The position numbers were made by a program, and so were the translations under genes. The notes beneath the pieces were generated by a model. The model saw only the letters and a program-made list of their open reading frames with translations, was not told the origin of the DNA and did no database searches. Source: Platynereis dumerilii (Eukaryota; Annelida; Polychaeta; Phyllodocida; Nereididae). From it: 64,000 nt of DNA. Of this stretch, positions 44,101 through 56,738 are shown in pieces. Within the stretch, counting starts at the first letter, position 1. Each line of letters opens with the position of its first letter. The DNA is taken from the NCBI GenBank assembly GCA_026936325.1, contig JAPTHN010000019.1, forward strand, positions 9,636,253 through 9,700,252, given 5' to 3'.

Positions 44101-47100
44101 TTGATCCTACTGCATGTTTATGATTAATTCCCTTTGCACTGCACTTTCGTGCAATAACTTTTCCTGTACAACTGCATTCTAACTGCATTTCTTTTTCCCT
44201 TTTCTATCTGTATGTGTATTGTTGCATTTTAACCCTTTCATACCCACGCTTGCATGCCCTTATATTTTAGTCAGTCTGTGAAGAATCACACCTTGTTGGT
44301 TCGATTGTATGGGTAACATTTTACTGACATATGCTTGAAGGTATGCATATATTCTGTGCATACGCCTTACGCAACACTTTCTCATCCTAAAATTTCATAA
44401 TCTTATACTCACGTTGCAGAGTGATCTTCTTCCTTTATTGATGTGATTCATTTTGATCTTGGGGAGCTGATCACCATGATGATGCATCAAATTTTGCCGT
44501 GATTTGCTACCTTTCTATCTACATTTAAACAACTCTTTTTACCTTTTAATTATACACACTTAACGACCAGCATCTTGCTGGGATTCAGATTATTTATCTA
44601 AACCAATTATGATATTCCTTTTATTATCTCTTATTTAAGTTATTTATATTTTATATATATATCACGTGCCTTTTCTTACATATTGTTTGCAGCCACCTCA
44701 TTGGTTGAGCTCCTAGCCTGTTTCTTAAAGTAATTTCAGTATGACTATTGCATACCATTTTAATGCTGTGTTGTCACATAATTTGCGGGAATGTCTCTTT
44801 GATCACGAGTTGCTGGTCGGGCTGGTCGTCAAACATCAGTGCAAGACTTGCTGTGGGCACCTATGATCAGAGACACATTCGATGCATATGTTCTTTAATC
44901 TTTGATCTGAGACAGTCGTTACAGAGCCTGTGCTTCCACTGTGACTTCTACTGTTACGGGCACCCTATCAAGAGACACGTCCGATTCAACATCCGGAAGT
45001 CAGTCGATTGGGGCACCACCTCCTTGGGCACCATGCTTGCGTATGGGATCACGTTCCGACAGCACATGCGACTACTTCGAGTCGGCCGTATTCCTGTCGT
45101 CATCCCATGGCAATATGAAGAGGGCACCATTTCGGGGCGACCACTAGTGTGAACATTCCGTTTCACTCCATTTCCGTCGTAACCACGGCAAGCATATCGT
45201 TGCCTTGACCTGGTTCCAACATGGGGCTACATTACTGCAGAACTTTCTTTGAACTTTTGTGTCTGGCTTGGCATTGTGCAGTCTTCGTCGCACATGTCAC
45301 CATTCACAACCGAGCTCACATTGTATGATGATATGGTGATGTCATCTCCTGCTTGGCTTCTTAACAGTCGGCTAATATGGATTGCCTCTGTTTCTACAGC
45401 AAGCATCAACGAACAATCGTGCTTGAAGAGCATGGCCTCATTTTTAGTTGGTGACTAATATGGATTGTCTCAACTACCTTCCGGCCTGCATCTTCTTAAT
45501 GACACTCTTTTCCTCTAGGTAACTACCTTATTCAGGTGGCTAACACGGATTGCCCCTGCTATCAGTTACCGTCGACAGACACTAATATGGATTGTGTCTA
45601 GTTCAGAAGAGTTTCCTCACCACGCATTTCCTAGCGTTCTCGCACAAAGTTGTGCTAGCACATAACACATAATAAACATTGTGATCTCAGAAAGTGCATA
45701 CACGAAAGACTCATGACGACGTCTTCTTCTCCATGACCCATCAAGGTCCACCTGATATTGGGATCGTCTGAATAAAAACATGAAGGTCGTGTCAAACGAG
45801 TCACGTCCTCCTGCGCCAGACCCCAACATAAAAGTGTGACAAACAGTTCAAGGTGACGATCAGTCCACCTCCTCCTCTGCCTGACCCTGACCTGGGTTAG
45901 TCACGCAACGAGGCCGGACTGGCAAATCTTCGCAGTACTGCAGCTATATCAGTCCCTCGAGTCTTCAGCATAATCACCACAATACCAGTTACTCGCTCAG
46001 AACATTTCCTGTCCCCGCTAAAGTTGTCGTGCCTATGGCACCACATCCAGCTATTTCCACCACTCCGGTTCGCACCTCGCCTGTGCTCCATTCACAGAGA
46101 CAATATTCCTCCGAAATGACATTGACCGACGTGTAATGGTAGTCTCTCATGGCTTCCATTCACTTCGCCACTTCGGTACAGCTGAGAATGGTGGAAGGAC
46201 CACTCATCCAGGTTGACATTGTTGTTCTGTATCTGTTAGAACAGTAACAACCCCCTCATCGTTTTGGGTGGATGGTAATAGGACCTTGAACTCTCGCAGC
46301 TCGTCCGTTAGGTCCACGACGTCCGGCATCTTTCAAGTTGCCAGACCGAACACCCTATTCGACCCTGAGAAACACATTGCTGTCGACACCTCGTTTGCCC
46401 TTAACAAACACATCTCATGTGAACTTGACAAGCCAATCGCTGCCAACGTCTCACCCTCTGCACCACGCACCGAGCGTCGGTGTTGCCTCCTTCGCCCTAT
46501 ATCAATGACTTATATAACTGACTCCCCCAATCAATGATTCTTCCAATCTTCTCGTCTACACGTATACAGATCATGTTATCTTCGACATCATGTATTGACT
46601 CTTGATTAGTATTTTGTAAAGTGTATCGCTGATTAAAAGCATTTATGCATCAACCAACATATTACAATTAAAGTAGATAATATGATCCACATTTTCATTG
46701 AAGTAGATCACTTCAGTACGCAAATCTTTACCAATGGTTATGTCTCAACGTGTCCACGAACAGTTATCCCAAGTCAACTCTTGCACTAAACTTTCTCTGT
46801 AAACATCTGATCTCATTTCTTATAAGCTTAACATCAAATAGATTTATGCTTTAATCTCATTTGATAATTATTCTGGTCTATGCATTATGCATGCCAGCCT
46901 TCTTATACAAGTTTCCTCAGGTGTATTAGTATGTACCTATGTTTTCAATATTGCTCCACTGCACCAGTATACTGTTTACCTATTTTCGCATTGTTTTAAT
47001 TCTCTGTACGCCTTATGCCTACAGTTCACTCGGATTGTTTAGAGTGTACGTAACAAGTTCTACGAAGCCATAGTCCACTATTGACTTCTTTATCTCCATA

Positions 47101-48173
47101 CTGGACTATTGTTTCATCATTTTGATTATTATTCTGCTAATTGTCGCTTTTACATTACTCATTGTTGCTTTAATCCATGTTATTGTTGATATTCGCGATT
47201 CGACTATATTTCGTTTATGATTTAATTGTTGCTTTTAAAATCGCTTATCGCTTATATGTCATTTTACTTGCTTACTTTTGTAGTTTAGGGTATCGGACAT
47301 ACCAGCCCATTTAAAATTATAAGGCTGTCCTGTCTTAATGCATTTCATGCTTTTGGTTTAGCTCTATGCATATCCAATGACACGCAAGGGATGATACCCA
47401 TAACTGCCCTTGATAAAAACGGCTACTTGACTCGCCTGGTGCTTGAGTCTCTTTTGCTGAGGAGCCATGTAATTAGCGGCTCTATTTCCAAAAATAACGT
47501 TGGCCGACGAACCAACGATTCATAAAAATTGAAAAATTTGGCAAATAGGTCATAAGAATAACTTGTCCTTTTCTGTCAATCATTAAAATTTAGATTTCAC
47601 TTTCCTATCTGAGCTCCCCTTTCAGCATCTCATTGACACCATTAAAAGGGCTGTCATTCAGTTCCTCTCCTTTTACGGATGCAAGTCATATTCTTGCCTC
47701 CCTTTCAAAATTTTTCCTTTTTCCGAATTGTCTTTCATGGGCATATTGCACACGCCCGATTTTATCTTAAAATTTTTCCCCCCTTCCGCCTGCCCGGTGG
47801 TAGTGGTTACATCATCCTGATGTCACCACAACTTTCATTAAAGCACTCACAAAATTCAGGTGCAATGAGACGCGTTTCCTCTGTCCGTACCTAAATTGGT
47901 ATCATGTACAAAGTCGATTAACAATCCTCTCAATAGTTACACAAATCTATTCACAAGTCTTTACATCGTTCTGTTAATCAGCATGAAGCATTCAGGCTTC
48001 TATCTTTGAAAGGAAATACCTTTGCTTTTCAATGAATAGTTACGTTATTAGTCACAGTGTATATTAATTCATTATTACGTGAATGTAATCCGTATTCGAT
48101 TGTAAGTTTAAAATAATGTTTTCTTCAAACCGGAGAAAAACCATCTTATAAAATAATCCTCGATCGGTCGGGA
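44101..48173 (+). other. 4-kb 3' untranslated region of the giant element
   Basis: No convincing gene. 44790-46520 is richer in GC than its surroundings and has several short frames without motifs. The motif CTAA(T/C)A(T/C)GGATTG occurs four times at about 45372, 45455, 45540 and 45582. A purine-rich 'ggagaaaaa' at 48132 is a weak polypurine-tract candidate, 34 bp from the 3' LTR. Confidence 0.5.
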
Positions 48174-48893
48174 TGTCACCGCTGAGCTTTTAGCTTCAGA
48201 GGTGTCTTCATTCTTTCCTCTTATAGGAACTTTCCTCAAATCGCCATGAGCCTCAAGGCCTTAATTCTGTAATATCATTTATATTATTATTGTATGGAAG
48301 TAATGTGATATATTATATTATTGTGTAATGAGATTCAATGATAGCAACGGGGTAGAACTCACCCCATGTTTCCATGGCAACAGTTACCCTGGTGTTTCTG
48401 CGCAGCCGCAGAACACCCTAGTAGCAATCTCTGGGGGCAAGCTTGTTTGCCCAGGCAGAACAGAGCCCGCTTCCCGCTGAGGCAGCAGGAGGGCTACCTG
48501 TCTCCCTGACGGGGTGACGATTCGTCAGGTAAGGGTATTGTTGTTAGAGGTATGATCAAGGGTTACTCTTAAAGGAACCTCAGGTCATGGTTGATTGAGA
48601 TGGCATTAGTTAATGATGTATGTAATTCGTTAAGATCGTTGTTTAATGTATTGATAAGTTGGTTACCGTCGGTTCTTCGAATGACTCTTAATGTAACTGT
48701 CTATGAATTGTGTATTAAATGGATACGTGAATCTAAACTGTTGAGCCTCTGGTATTTCTTGAGTAGGTGTTTCGTGGTGGCAAGTGCTAAGGTGTCTCCC
48801 GCAGGATCCCCGGCAATGAGTCCATCTACTCAATTAGCTACCTCTGACAAAGATACGTGCGTTAGCCTTACATGGGGGCAGCTAAAGATGGCA
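48174..48893 (+). repeat. 3' LTR of the giant element
   Basis: 720 bp, the same as the 5' LTR with no difference noticed by eye; it ends GATGGCA and is followed by the AGAT target duplication (48894-48897). Confidence 0.95.
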
Positions 48894-48897
48894 AGAT

Positions 48898-49240
48898 AGC
48901 AAAATAATCAACAGTGTAAACCTGTTAAGCATACACTTATCTTCTACAGGGCCCTCCTGTTAGTAAATATAATTAGTAGGGAAAAAAGCCCAAATGGAAA
49001 TCCTTTTTTTAAATCTATTTTATCATTCTATTCTTTATTTCTCTGTCTTTCTGTATATCAGTCTTTTAAATTTTTTGAAACAGTTGCGCATCTGCCTTTT
49101 ATGCGTGCATTGTATATGAAATAAAAATGAAAGTTATGGTAATGCTACAAGTCCAACAAAAACTTTTAATGGCTGCGTGAATTTCTTGGCAGTGCCATTT
49201 ACATATCAGAAAAGTCTACTAACAATAATTGTCCCAAGGT
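48898..49240. other. Flanking host DNA, no gene
   Basis: AT-rich sequence right of the giant element; nothing recognised. Confidence 0.5.
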
Positions 49241-49676
49241 ACTTAATAAATATTCATCTACAATTGAAGCTACTTAATAGATATTCATCTACAATTGAAG
49301 CTACTTAATAAATATTCATCTACAATTGAAGCTACTTTTAAAATAAATAGTCATCTACAATTGAAGCTACTTAATAAATATTCATCTACAATTGAAGCTA
49401 CTTAATAAATAGTCATCTACAATTGAAGCTACTTAATAAATATTCATCTACAATTAAAGCTACTTAATAAATGTTCATCTACAATGGAAGCTACTAAATA
49501 AATATTCATTTACAATTGAAGCTACTTAAAAGATATTCATCTACAATTGAAGCTACTTAATAAATATTCATCTACAATTGAAGCTACTTAATAAATATTC
49601 ATCTACAATGGAAGCTACTTAATAAATATTCATCTACAATTGAAGCTACTTAATAAATATTCATCTACAATTGAAG
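49241..49676. repeat. 31-bp minisatellite, about 14 units
   Basis: The unit is close to 'acttaataaatattcatcta' plus 'caattgaagct'. About 14 head-to-tail copies have few changes (agt for att, gga for ttg), and one unit is a few bases longer. It lies 260 bp beyond the stop codon of the lectin gene. Homogeneous units imply recent turnover. Confidence 0.93.
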
Positions 49677-49939
49677 CCTCTTTGTTGTCTATAATCGTTG
49701 GTGGTAAATCGAGTGAGGTTCTTCCTAAATCAATAAAAACTATTTTCATTTAAATCTGGAAAGTTGTTGGTACACTGATGAAAATATTTTATCTGATGGA
49801 AATAGGTTTTACAATCATTTATTTTTTTTACCAAAATAATCACAGTGTCGTCTGCATATTTGAGGAGAGAGCTCTTCATTAAGGCCTTAAATGACACATA
49901 CAGAAATCAACTGGTTAAAAAATTCATATCATAATGGTA
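49677..49939 (-). other. Probable 3' UTR of the lectin gene
   Basis: Follows the stop at 49940-49942 on the minus strand; AT-rich, without another gene. The polyadenylation site is not pinned down. Confidence 0.4.
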
Positions 49940-52847
49940 TTAGTATTCACAAATAAAGCTCATTTGTTGAACACACATTTCATCAAAAATCTTTGTTCCT
50001 ATGACTGCTACACAGCGGCGACTAGCAGTGCCCCCATTAGGCTGTCCAGAATGCCACAGGTTGGTGTCCACTGATTGTTTGTTGTAGGTCCAGAGAATTG
50101 TACCTGAAATTGACAGAACACATCAGTACTACGTTACGCAAATTGCACAACAAATTAATGAATACTAACACTTTTAAAAAGTGAAGTGTGCTATAAATGT
50201 AGAATTTGCATATAAATAGAGTTTTCAACGTTCTAGAATAAAAAGAGAAAATATTGAACAATATTCAAATTTCCTCTTCTGTTTGTCCCACACTTTTTGT
50301 CCTTCGGTTTTTTCCATTCCATTCCATTCTTTCTCTCGTTCTTTCTTGTGGAATAGATATATCATGCAGCCTGTCAGCTTCTATAGGTATCTTCAAGAGA
50401 CATTAACCCAGCAGCTATAACAAATGAATAATATTGGCAGGTAGGGGCGGATCCAGAAAATGCCGTACGGGGAGTTTTCGAATAAGAATCGATTAAAAAT
50501 ATCCAGAATTTCTTTTTTTTTTTACATTAAAATGCTTGAACCCCCTAACCACCCCCTGGATCCGCTACTGGCAGGTTGACTCCTGAGGGCACATTACAGT
50601 AACCACATACACATGCTCTCTTTTCCACACTTTCTCACTTTTCCATTCCTCGCTTTTTCTCTGTCTCTTTCTTCCTTCGGTCCTTGTTTGTCTACCAATC
50701 TTTGTCTCTCACTACTATAAAAATGCAATGGAAAATTTGCTCTGACCTAATTTGGCACTGAGCATGCCCGGGAGTGGCCTGATTCCACTTAGCTTGCTCA
50801 GATCTATTGAGCATGTGCAGAGAGCAATAAAAAATGGTGGCCATTTTGAAATTTCCCTGATTCAAACTTTCAAGGCCAATTTTTTACTACAAGCTACATG
50901 GGGTTCACTCATCAGACAAGGCTCATATTAATCTAAATTTTGTAAGGAATTTTTTGGTGTGGGTCTGATCAGTGAATGTAATGTAGCTCACTTTTGGGTG
51001 ATAATGGATCAAGTTTTACCATGAATGATAAGGACAGTTTTCATAGTGCTCACCTCCCTCATCCTTGGCACCCACCCAAGTCCCGCTTGAAGGAAATGGT
51101 CCGAGAGCGTCTAACTCTGCCGTTGTTTCAAACGCGGCCAGGTGACCACCATACAGTGCACAGATGTTTCCCGCTGCACCGTGATCCTTCAAATCATTGT
51201 AGATCTGATACTTCACTGAAAAAGGTTCATAAAGGATTTGTCAAAAACTCCTCAAAATGACTATTTATTTCTTTATTTGACCCCCATAATTGGGCAAATA
51301 ACAATTTTACATTGAACATTACAATATATACATTATAAGACCGATAAAACACAAAGAAATATAAAGAGATAAAACCAGTAAAACAGCTCAGAATGCTTTA
51401 GTTAAAATCTTGTTAACGCATACTGGTGTCCCTCAGGGATCCATATTAGGTCCTCTCTTATTCACACTTTATATGAATGACCTTAGCGCAACTAATCACA
51501 ACAGCCAAATGGTACTCTTTGCTGATGATACAAATTTACTGTATACGGGAAAAAATATAAATACACTAACCTCACACATAAATTCTTCCCTCAATGGCAT
51601 ATACAAATGGTTCTCAACTAACAAACTATCGCTAAATGTTGAAAAAACTAACTTGGTACTTTTCCATGGAACTAGACAGACAATCCCAGATTTTCCTTTT
51701 CAAATTAGAATAGATGGTAAACCAGTTAAAAGAGTACCTGTTGTGAAATTTTTGGGGACATTTCTCGATCAAAACATGAATTGGAAAGAACATATGAAAA
51801 TTAAATCTAACCAAGTAGCGAAGGTTAATGGTGTGCTGTGCAGGCTGAAGCATCAACTACCTCTGAATATTCTAATACTATATACAATACCCTGATACTA
51901 CCACATTAACTACGGCATAATATTATGGAGGAACACAACCAGTAAGGAATTCAAATGATTAAAAACCCTGCAGAAGAAATCTGTGAGAATGATTTCAAAT
52001 TCAAAATACCTTAGTCACACAGACCCGCTTTTCAAAAAGTTGAAAATTTTGAAAATATAGGACATCTTCAAATATAGCTGCAGCAAGACCTATCGTAAAT
52101 TAAGCAATGGCTTAATGCCAATTTACTTTAAAAATGAGCTTGAACTCAATAGTCACATCCATTCCCATAGAACCAGGCAACAGAATCTCATCCACACTCG
52201 TAACATCAATAGTGAGCTCCTAAAGCAAAGTATTAATTTTAAGATTTCACAGTGCTGGAATAACCTTCCCAGTACAGAGAATTACAAGACAAGACACATT
52301 TATCAATTTACTTTTTTTCAAATAGTAGCAAGAAGTATCTTCTATCTCACTACCAAAATAGTTGTAATAAACCCGGCTGCTATGTCTGCTGCAATTGATT
52401 GCTACTATTGAAATTCTAATTGGGTACTTGTATAACTTCTTATATTAAGAATCATATATCATTATGCACCATTTCAACTTCATTTTAATTCATGATGTAT
52501 CGTGACACCCTTACTGAGGTACAAAGATCAAATCACTTACGAGTCATCCAGATGAAAGATTGCTGATGTCCCTTGAAGAGTTTGAACTCAGAATCAACTG
52601 GACTGAATGCACAATTCAGGCATTGCATCTCGTTGTGATTGTACGCGGCCAACCTGCCTGTATGTCCTGAGAGACATCGTAACATCATGTTGGCTGGAGG
52701 CAGAGACTTGCAGTAAAGGGTTGGATTTGTCCACTGAAATATCTCATATTTTAAACCAAGGACACTATCCAGTGAGTTGGTTTCAACTGCAGTCATAGCT
52801 TGCATAGCCCCAAGAAATAACATCCAATGCAAAATTAAAGAAGCCAT
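49940..52847 (-). CDS. Secreted PAN-like/C-type-lectin protein, three exons
   Basis: Exons on the minus strand: 52847-52541, 51215-51054 and 50103-49940. Every junction has consensus sites (C|GTAAGT, tttttcag|TG, GAG|GTGAGC, atttcag|GT) and is phase 1. Together they give 633 bp, 210 residues plus stop. Exon 1 begins with ATG and a signal peptide ('SLILHWMLFLGAMQAM'). It continues into a Cys-containing region ('LAAYNHNEMQCLNCAFS') that resembles a PAN/apple fold. Exons 2-3 form a C-type-lectin domain: 'CALYGGHLAAFET', 'TWVGAKDEGG', 'WHSGQPNGG', and 'DEMCVQQMSFICEY' at the C-terminus. QPN replaces the EPN/QPD sugar-binding triplet, so calcium or sugar binding is uncertain. Likely a secreted recognition protein. 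Confidence 0.88.
50442..50567. mobile_element. Short hAT-like MITE in lectin intron 2
   Basis: TAGGGGCGGATCCAG and the inverted CTGGATCCGCTA bound a 126-bp element. Flanks are TTGGCAGG (50434-50441) and CTGGCAGG (50568-50575), an 8-bp duplication with one mismatch, as in hAT elements. Non-coding. Confidence 0.8.
51258..51390 (-). mobile_element. LINE 3'-end remnant in lectin intron 1
   Basis: The minus strand reads 'gtaaaattgttatttgccc' then '(aaataaag)aaataaat', the look of a LINE 3' UTR and tail. It abuts a plus-strand LINE fragment in opposite orientation. Only the 3' end is present. Confidence 0.5.
51400..52430 (+). mobile_element. CR1-like LINE fragment in lectin intron 1
   Basis: An RT C-terminal half: 'TGVPQGSILGPLLFTLYMNDL', catalytic 'LFADDTNLL', 'FSTNKLSLNVEKTNLV', then 'LPLNIL'. 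Later, in shifted frames, come 'LQKKSVRMISNSKY' and 'ISQCWNNLP' (to 52411). It resembles the LINE at 33721 but is not identical. It is 5' truncated at the RT palm and has stops and frame changes after 51895, so it is dead. It lies antisense to the lectin gene. Confidence 0.88.
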
Positions 52848-55050
52848 AATTAAAAGTAACAACAATTTTATAATGTTATCTTGCGATGAAGCTGCATGAA
52901 ATGTTCACGTGTCTCGTTGTAGTGCTGCAGCTATAGAAACGGGGGAGAACAACGGTAAAAAAATTAAATTCAAGTGAAAGTGACCTTTAGTTCCATCATG
53001 TTCAAATCAATCAATGTTGTACTTTCAGACAGACTGGCAACAAATTTACAGTTATGAGGAGACAGAGTCATAAAACCACCTCCCTAGCAAGAAAATCATT
53101 TGCCATTAATATATATGTTACTGCTTGCATTTGTTGTAGGAATTTGTTACTTTGTTTAAGAGGCAGTTTTTCTAAGATTCAGGCACTTCACCATTGGAGG
53201 TGATACTCACCCGACTCAGATTTTGTTGTTAATTTTTAGACTTTCATGCCTTTTAGGAAATTTTTGGGGCCTTTGAAATATAGGGTCAAAATTTGGATTG
53301 TGTCAAAGTCCAGATTTCAAATCCCATGCATTATCTCAGTATCTGGCTGATGTACCTCAGTTAAATTTTAACAGCAAAATATATTGACCCAATGGTATCA
53401 TTTGGTATCATATTTAGGATGATTGACTCTAGGCGCAGGCTGCAGGGGGGCGTTCAAAGTTACTGCTTCCGTCCATTATGAGTTGATGGGGTGATTGTAC
53501 CTTGCTCACTTGGTGTACCTCAATGTTTTGTGCATGCATATGAGACAGGGGACCTATATTATAAGTTAACATAAAAATTAGAATGGTGCACTGAGGGTGC
53601 ATCTCCACAGGGGGCGCTGCTTCCTATAAGAAAGTGAAATAGATCCTTTTTCAGGGCTCTGTAGCTCATGGTGCCCAGGGTCAACAGCACGGTGAGCATG
53701 CCTGTCATGTACCATAACACCACTAGTTTTCTGGGGCGTACGCATCTCTGAGGTACTCTTAACCATTCTCTCTCCAGAATTTTTTTAATGTACCACATAT
53801 GACGACTTTTCAATTTTTCAAAAAATCACCAGGACACCCCTAATATGAAAGCAAGCAGTCTTGCAAGTTGTGTCTCCAATAAATTTTGGTTGTTAAGATA
53901 TCATTTGCTTAAAATAGAGTGTGCATGCATGTAGGGGGCGCCACAAGTACCCCAAAATAGAAAAATCTCCTGTTTTTCATGCTTGCTGGTGCTCCCTTGG
54001 TGTAATTTATGGGATGCTAATCTTCCGACAGTAAATTTGTTATACATTTATAGTGATCAATCGACACAGCATTTATGAGAGCATTTTTAGCTCTCTGTTA
54101 TAATAGTTTGGTAACACATTTTTATGGCTCAATTCCATAAAATTAGTGTTCATTACATCTTAGACTTCGGGCATTATTGTATACATTTCAATGTCTTTGG
54201 TTTTGTATTGTTAACTGAGCGACTTTGCTGATTTATACTTTTTAATTGAGTTTTAAAAGTAATATATACAAATAATATATTTCCTATTAATCTTTATGAT
54301 AGTGCATCTTTTACATTTCTACAAAATATGTGAACTGCTTTTCACCAACATTTTTGAAAATGTATTTTCCTCTTTGCCTATACAGCAAGTTGGTGCAGTC
54401 TTCGAAGTAACGAATCCAAATTTAAGGAATTCAGCTTTAAAAATGAGTAGCCAAACTTTCATAACTGAAACCTAAAAATAGGCAGCTTACTAAACACAAT
54501 TTACAGTAAGGGCAGATTATTTTCCCAATTTCTGATGTCACCTTTGTAAGAATGTAACCTCTCTTAATTTTTGAGCGACTTGGTTGAAATGAGGCAGTGT
54601 TTTGATGCAAATACTTCATGTAGGGCCTAATACTCATTCACAAAAACTAATTGACAGCATTTTGTGCAAGTAAAAAAACAAAAACAAATGTTCAAATTAT
54701 ATAATATACATAGTGAAGATAACACAGGCATAGCAGGTACCTGTCTTCAATGATTTCTGCAATTAATTGTATTTTTGCTGACAGTTTTCGTGAAAATAAA
54801 GGCAAAATATGGATGTGGGTATTCCGGAGATTTTGGTGTCAATATCATGTCTCTATCTGCTTTAGTTCTCAAGATACAGGTATTTTTGCGTTTTTTCTTA
54901 TTGTCAAAAACGTAATTTCTAAAATGGCCCAGGGGCCTGGGTTTTTTTCATCAAATCTGCAAAATTTTGGTATCAGGTGGTTTCTAAGACTTAAAGGCCT
55001 CATATTAGAATGAGGGAGCAGGACTTTTTAAACATTGTTGAAAAAGGGCC
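52848..55050. other. Intergenic DNA upstream of the lectin gene
   Basis: It should contain the lectin promoter just above 52847, but no clear TATA or initiator is seen. 'acagggggcgctgctt' (53604) and 'tagggggcgccacaag' (53931) are short CTCF-core-like motifs. No other gene or repeat recognised. Confidence 0.4.
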
Positions 55051-55129
55051 AGCCCTAATGTTCATTGCTAGTCTGTCCGCAGTAGCCTATCCTGAAGTAA
55101 TTGGAGAACATGGCAAAGATTGGTCCACA

Positions 55130-55330
55130 GGCTATTAAGCCGATCTTATGCCAACGGTAAAAGCTTACCTGCAAATTATGAAATTGACCGACATAACAAC
55201 TGAAAGACCCAGCAGAGAACACTGGGTACAACCTGCCTGCATTTAACGTGCAATGGGCTTTGACTAAATTCTGGGGTGGGATTCGAACCCACGCCCTTAG
55301 AGCCAGTGGTTGCGCGAACTGGCATATGAT
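55130..55330 (-). repeat. tRNA-derived SINE, 5' truncated or diverged
   Basis: The minus strand carries 'gtgggttcgaatcccacccc', a perfect B-box inside a paired T-arm (plus coordinates about 55275-55294). Upstream, 'gcgcaaccactggctctaag' resembles an anticodon region, but no A-box is found. A tRNA-unrelated body follows. The family differs from the SINEs at 11 kb. Confidence 0.7.
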
Positions 55331-55844
55331 TTCATATTTGTAGACACTAAGACTGAATGTGTATGTTTTTTTGGAGATGTATTCTATAAGGAAAAGTGAC
55401 ATTGGCTAGAAGCCGGGGAATCTTACCCAGTTTAAAATGACATCATAGCTTGTGGTTAATGCAATGCTAGAATGGAGTCATCTCTGACATCATAGTTCAA
55501 CCTCTAAATGTTATTCGATTTGGCTGAATTTGAAGCAAAACCTTCTATCTATATGCAATTAGAATGCGAGGTACACATAAATTTGGGAAATGCAGAAAAA
55601 AGTAGTTTTTTTGGAGCCCGGGAAATCTGCTATTCAGGTAGTCATATTCAGTGATACAATGCTAAATCATTCTACAATTGCCATCACTGCCTAAGGCTGA
55701 GAACCCATTATCAGCTGGGTGGAGCGAAGCAAAGAGTTATGCAGGGTCTTCTCAGTTTTCATTTCATTTTCAAATTATTTGTTGTATTCCGCAGCTCAAC
55801 CACAAAACAAACCAAATCATTATAATTTTTTATGATAAATATTT

Positions 55845-56738
55845 TACAGATAGAGTAGGTCGGGGCATGCAGCCCCCCTTAACTTCGAGGTGCGATTTGA
55901 CCTACTTTTTATGGGCGATTATTTGAATGCTTATGCTGTCAGGAAGGGATCACTTGACTCTACTAATAACTAGTAAAACTAGTAAAAGGAGTTACCGCCA
56001 TTTTTGTAAAATAATTAAAATGGCCTTCTTACCCCACCCATCGGGCAGGAAGCCCCCCTATTATAATCCTATGGCAATTTTATTTGCGAATGCTTTCAGC
56101 CTAAAAGTTATTTCTTAGGGTTCTTCTATCCTTTTTAAGGCATTCTATTCACTTTTTCGGAATTTCAGAATTTTTCGGTTCATACCTTTATTTTTTAAAA
56201 TTTTTGCCCTGTTTCAATTTCAAACAAAATTTTTTATATTTTAATTAGCTATTCTATCAAGATTTAAGGTGAAGTACACATTATTAAATGGTTCCTGAAG
56301 CAGCTTCAACCCCACAGTGAAGGGGGCTTCATGCCCCATATCATGTGGGGCCTGTCGCCCCAAACCCACATATTTTAATTTGACTTCTATTTTTTGAACT
56401 AAAATGCAAAAAAATGATCCAAATCATATTTACGTGATAGTCATAAAGTGAAGCAATGCATATATCCATTATACTTTTAAAAATTTTCAAATTTATTTCT
56501 GACAACCCCTTTCAATGAATTAGTCAAAGTTACAAAAACCATGCACGTTTTTTTGTTTCTTTAATTTCTACTATGGTTTGATGCTGTTTGCCCTGAAAAT
56601 TGGTGACATCACATAAAACGCCTCTAGCTTCAATCCTATCAATAAATAAACGCACCAAAAATGTAAGTTTGGATATAAGCCTGGGGGGCCTCTCACCTAA
56701 CCCGGGCTTCTTGCCCCGACCTACTCTATGTAAAGACA
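55845..56738. mobile_element. Non-autonomous inverted-repeat transposon, about 0.9 kb
   Basis: 'atagagtaggtcggggca' (55852) is repeated inverted at 56714-56731, with 'tttac' outside both, giving ends of about 25 bp. The interior contains hairpins such as 'gggcttcatgcccc' and no transposase. Superfamily unknown. Confidence 0.7.

Larger units (their letters stand above)
17736..48893 (+). mobile_element. Giant Ty3-like LTR retroelement, about 31.2 kb, with LRR-bearing envelope-position genes
   Basis: Two direct 720-bp repeats (17736-18455, 48174-48893), each TG...CA, are flanked by AGAT (17732-17735 and 48894-48897). Internal order is gag-position frame, pol (PR-RT-RH-IN, Ty3 order), accessory frame, an inserted LINE, a secreted LRR frame, then a membrane frame. 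The LTRs appear identical by eye, so insertion is very recent on a substitution clock. The element looks nearly whole, with about one break apparent. Without the LINE (about 3.5 kb) it would be near 27.7 kb, several times a usual Ty3 element. Known giants such as planarian Burro and plant Ogre are the closest in size, but no LRR gene is known to me in them. Confidence 0.93.

Noticed and set aside
44748-46537. Short frames in the GC-richer 3' region of the giant element
   Set aside because: No motifs, overlapping in several frames; noted only as composition change.
48132-48140. Firm polypurine tract call
   Set aside because: It is short and 34 bp from the LTR, not adjacent as usual.
49241-49676. 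CRISPR-like array
   Set aside because: Units abut without unique spacers, and the sequence is animal; it is a minisatellite.
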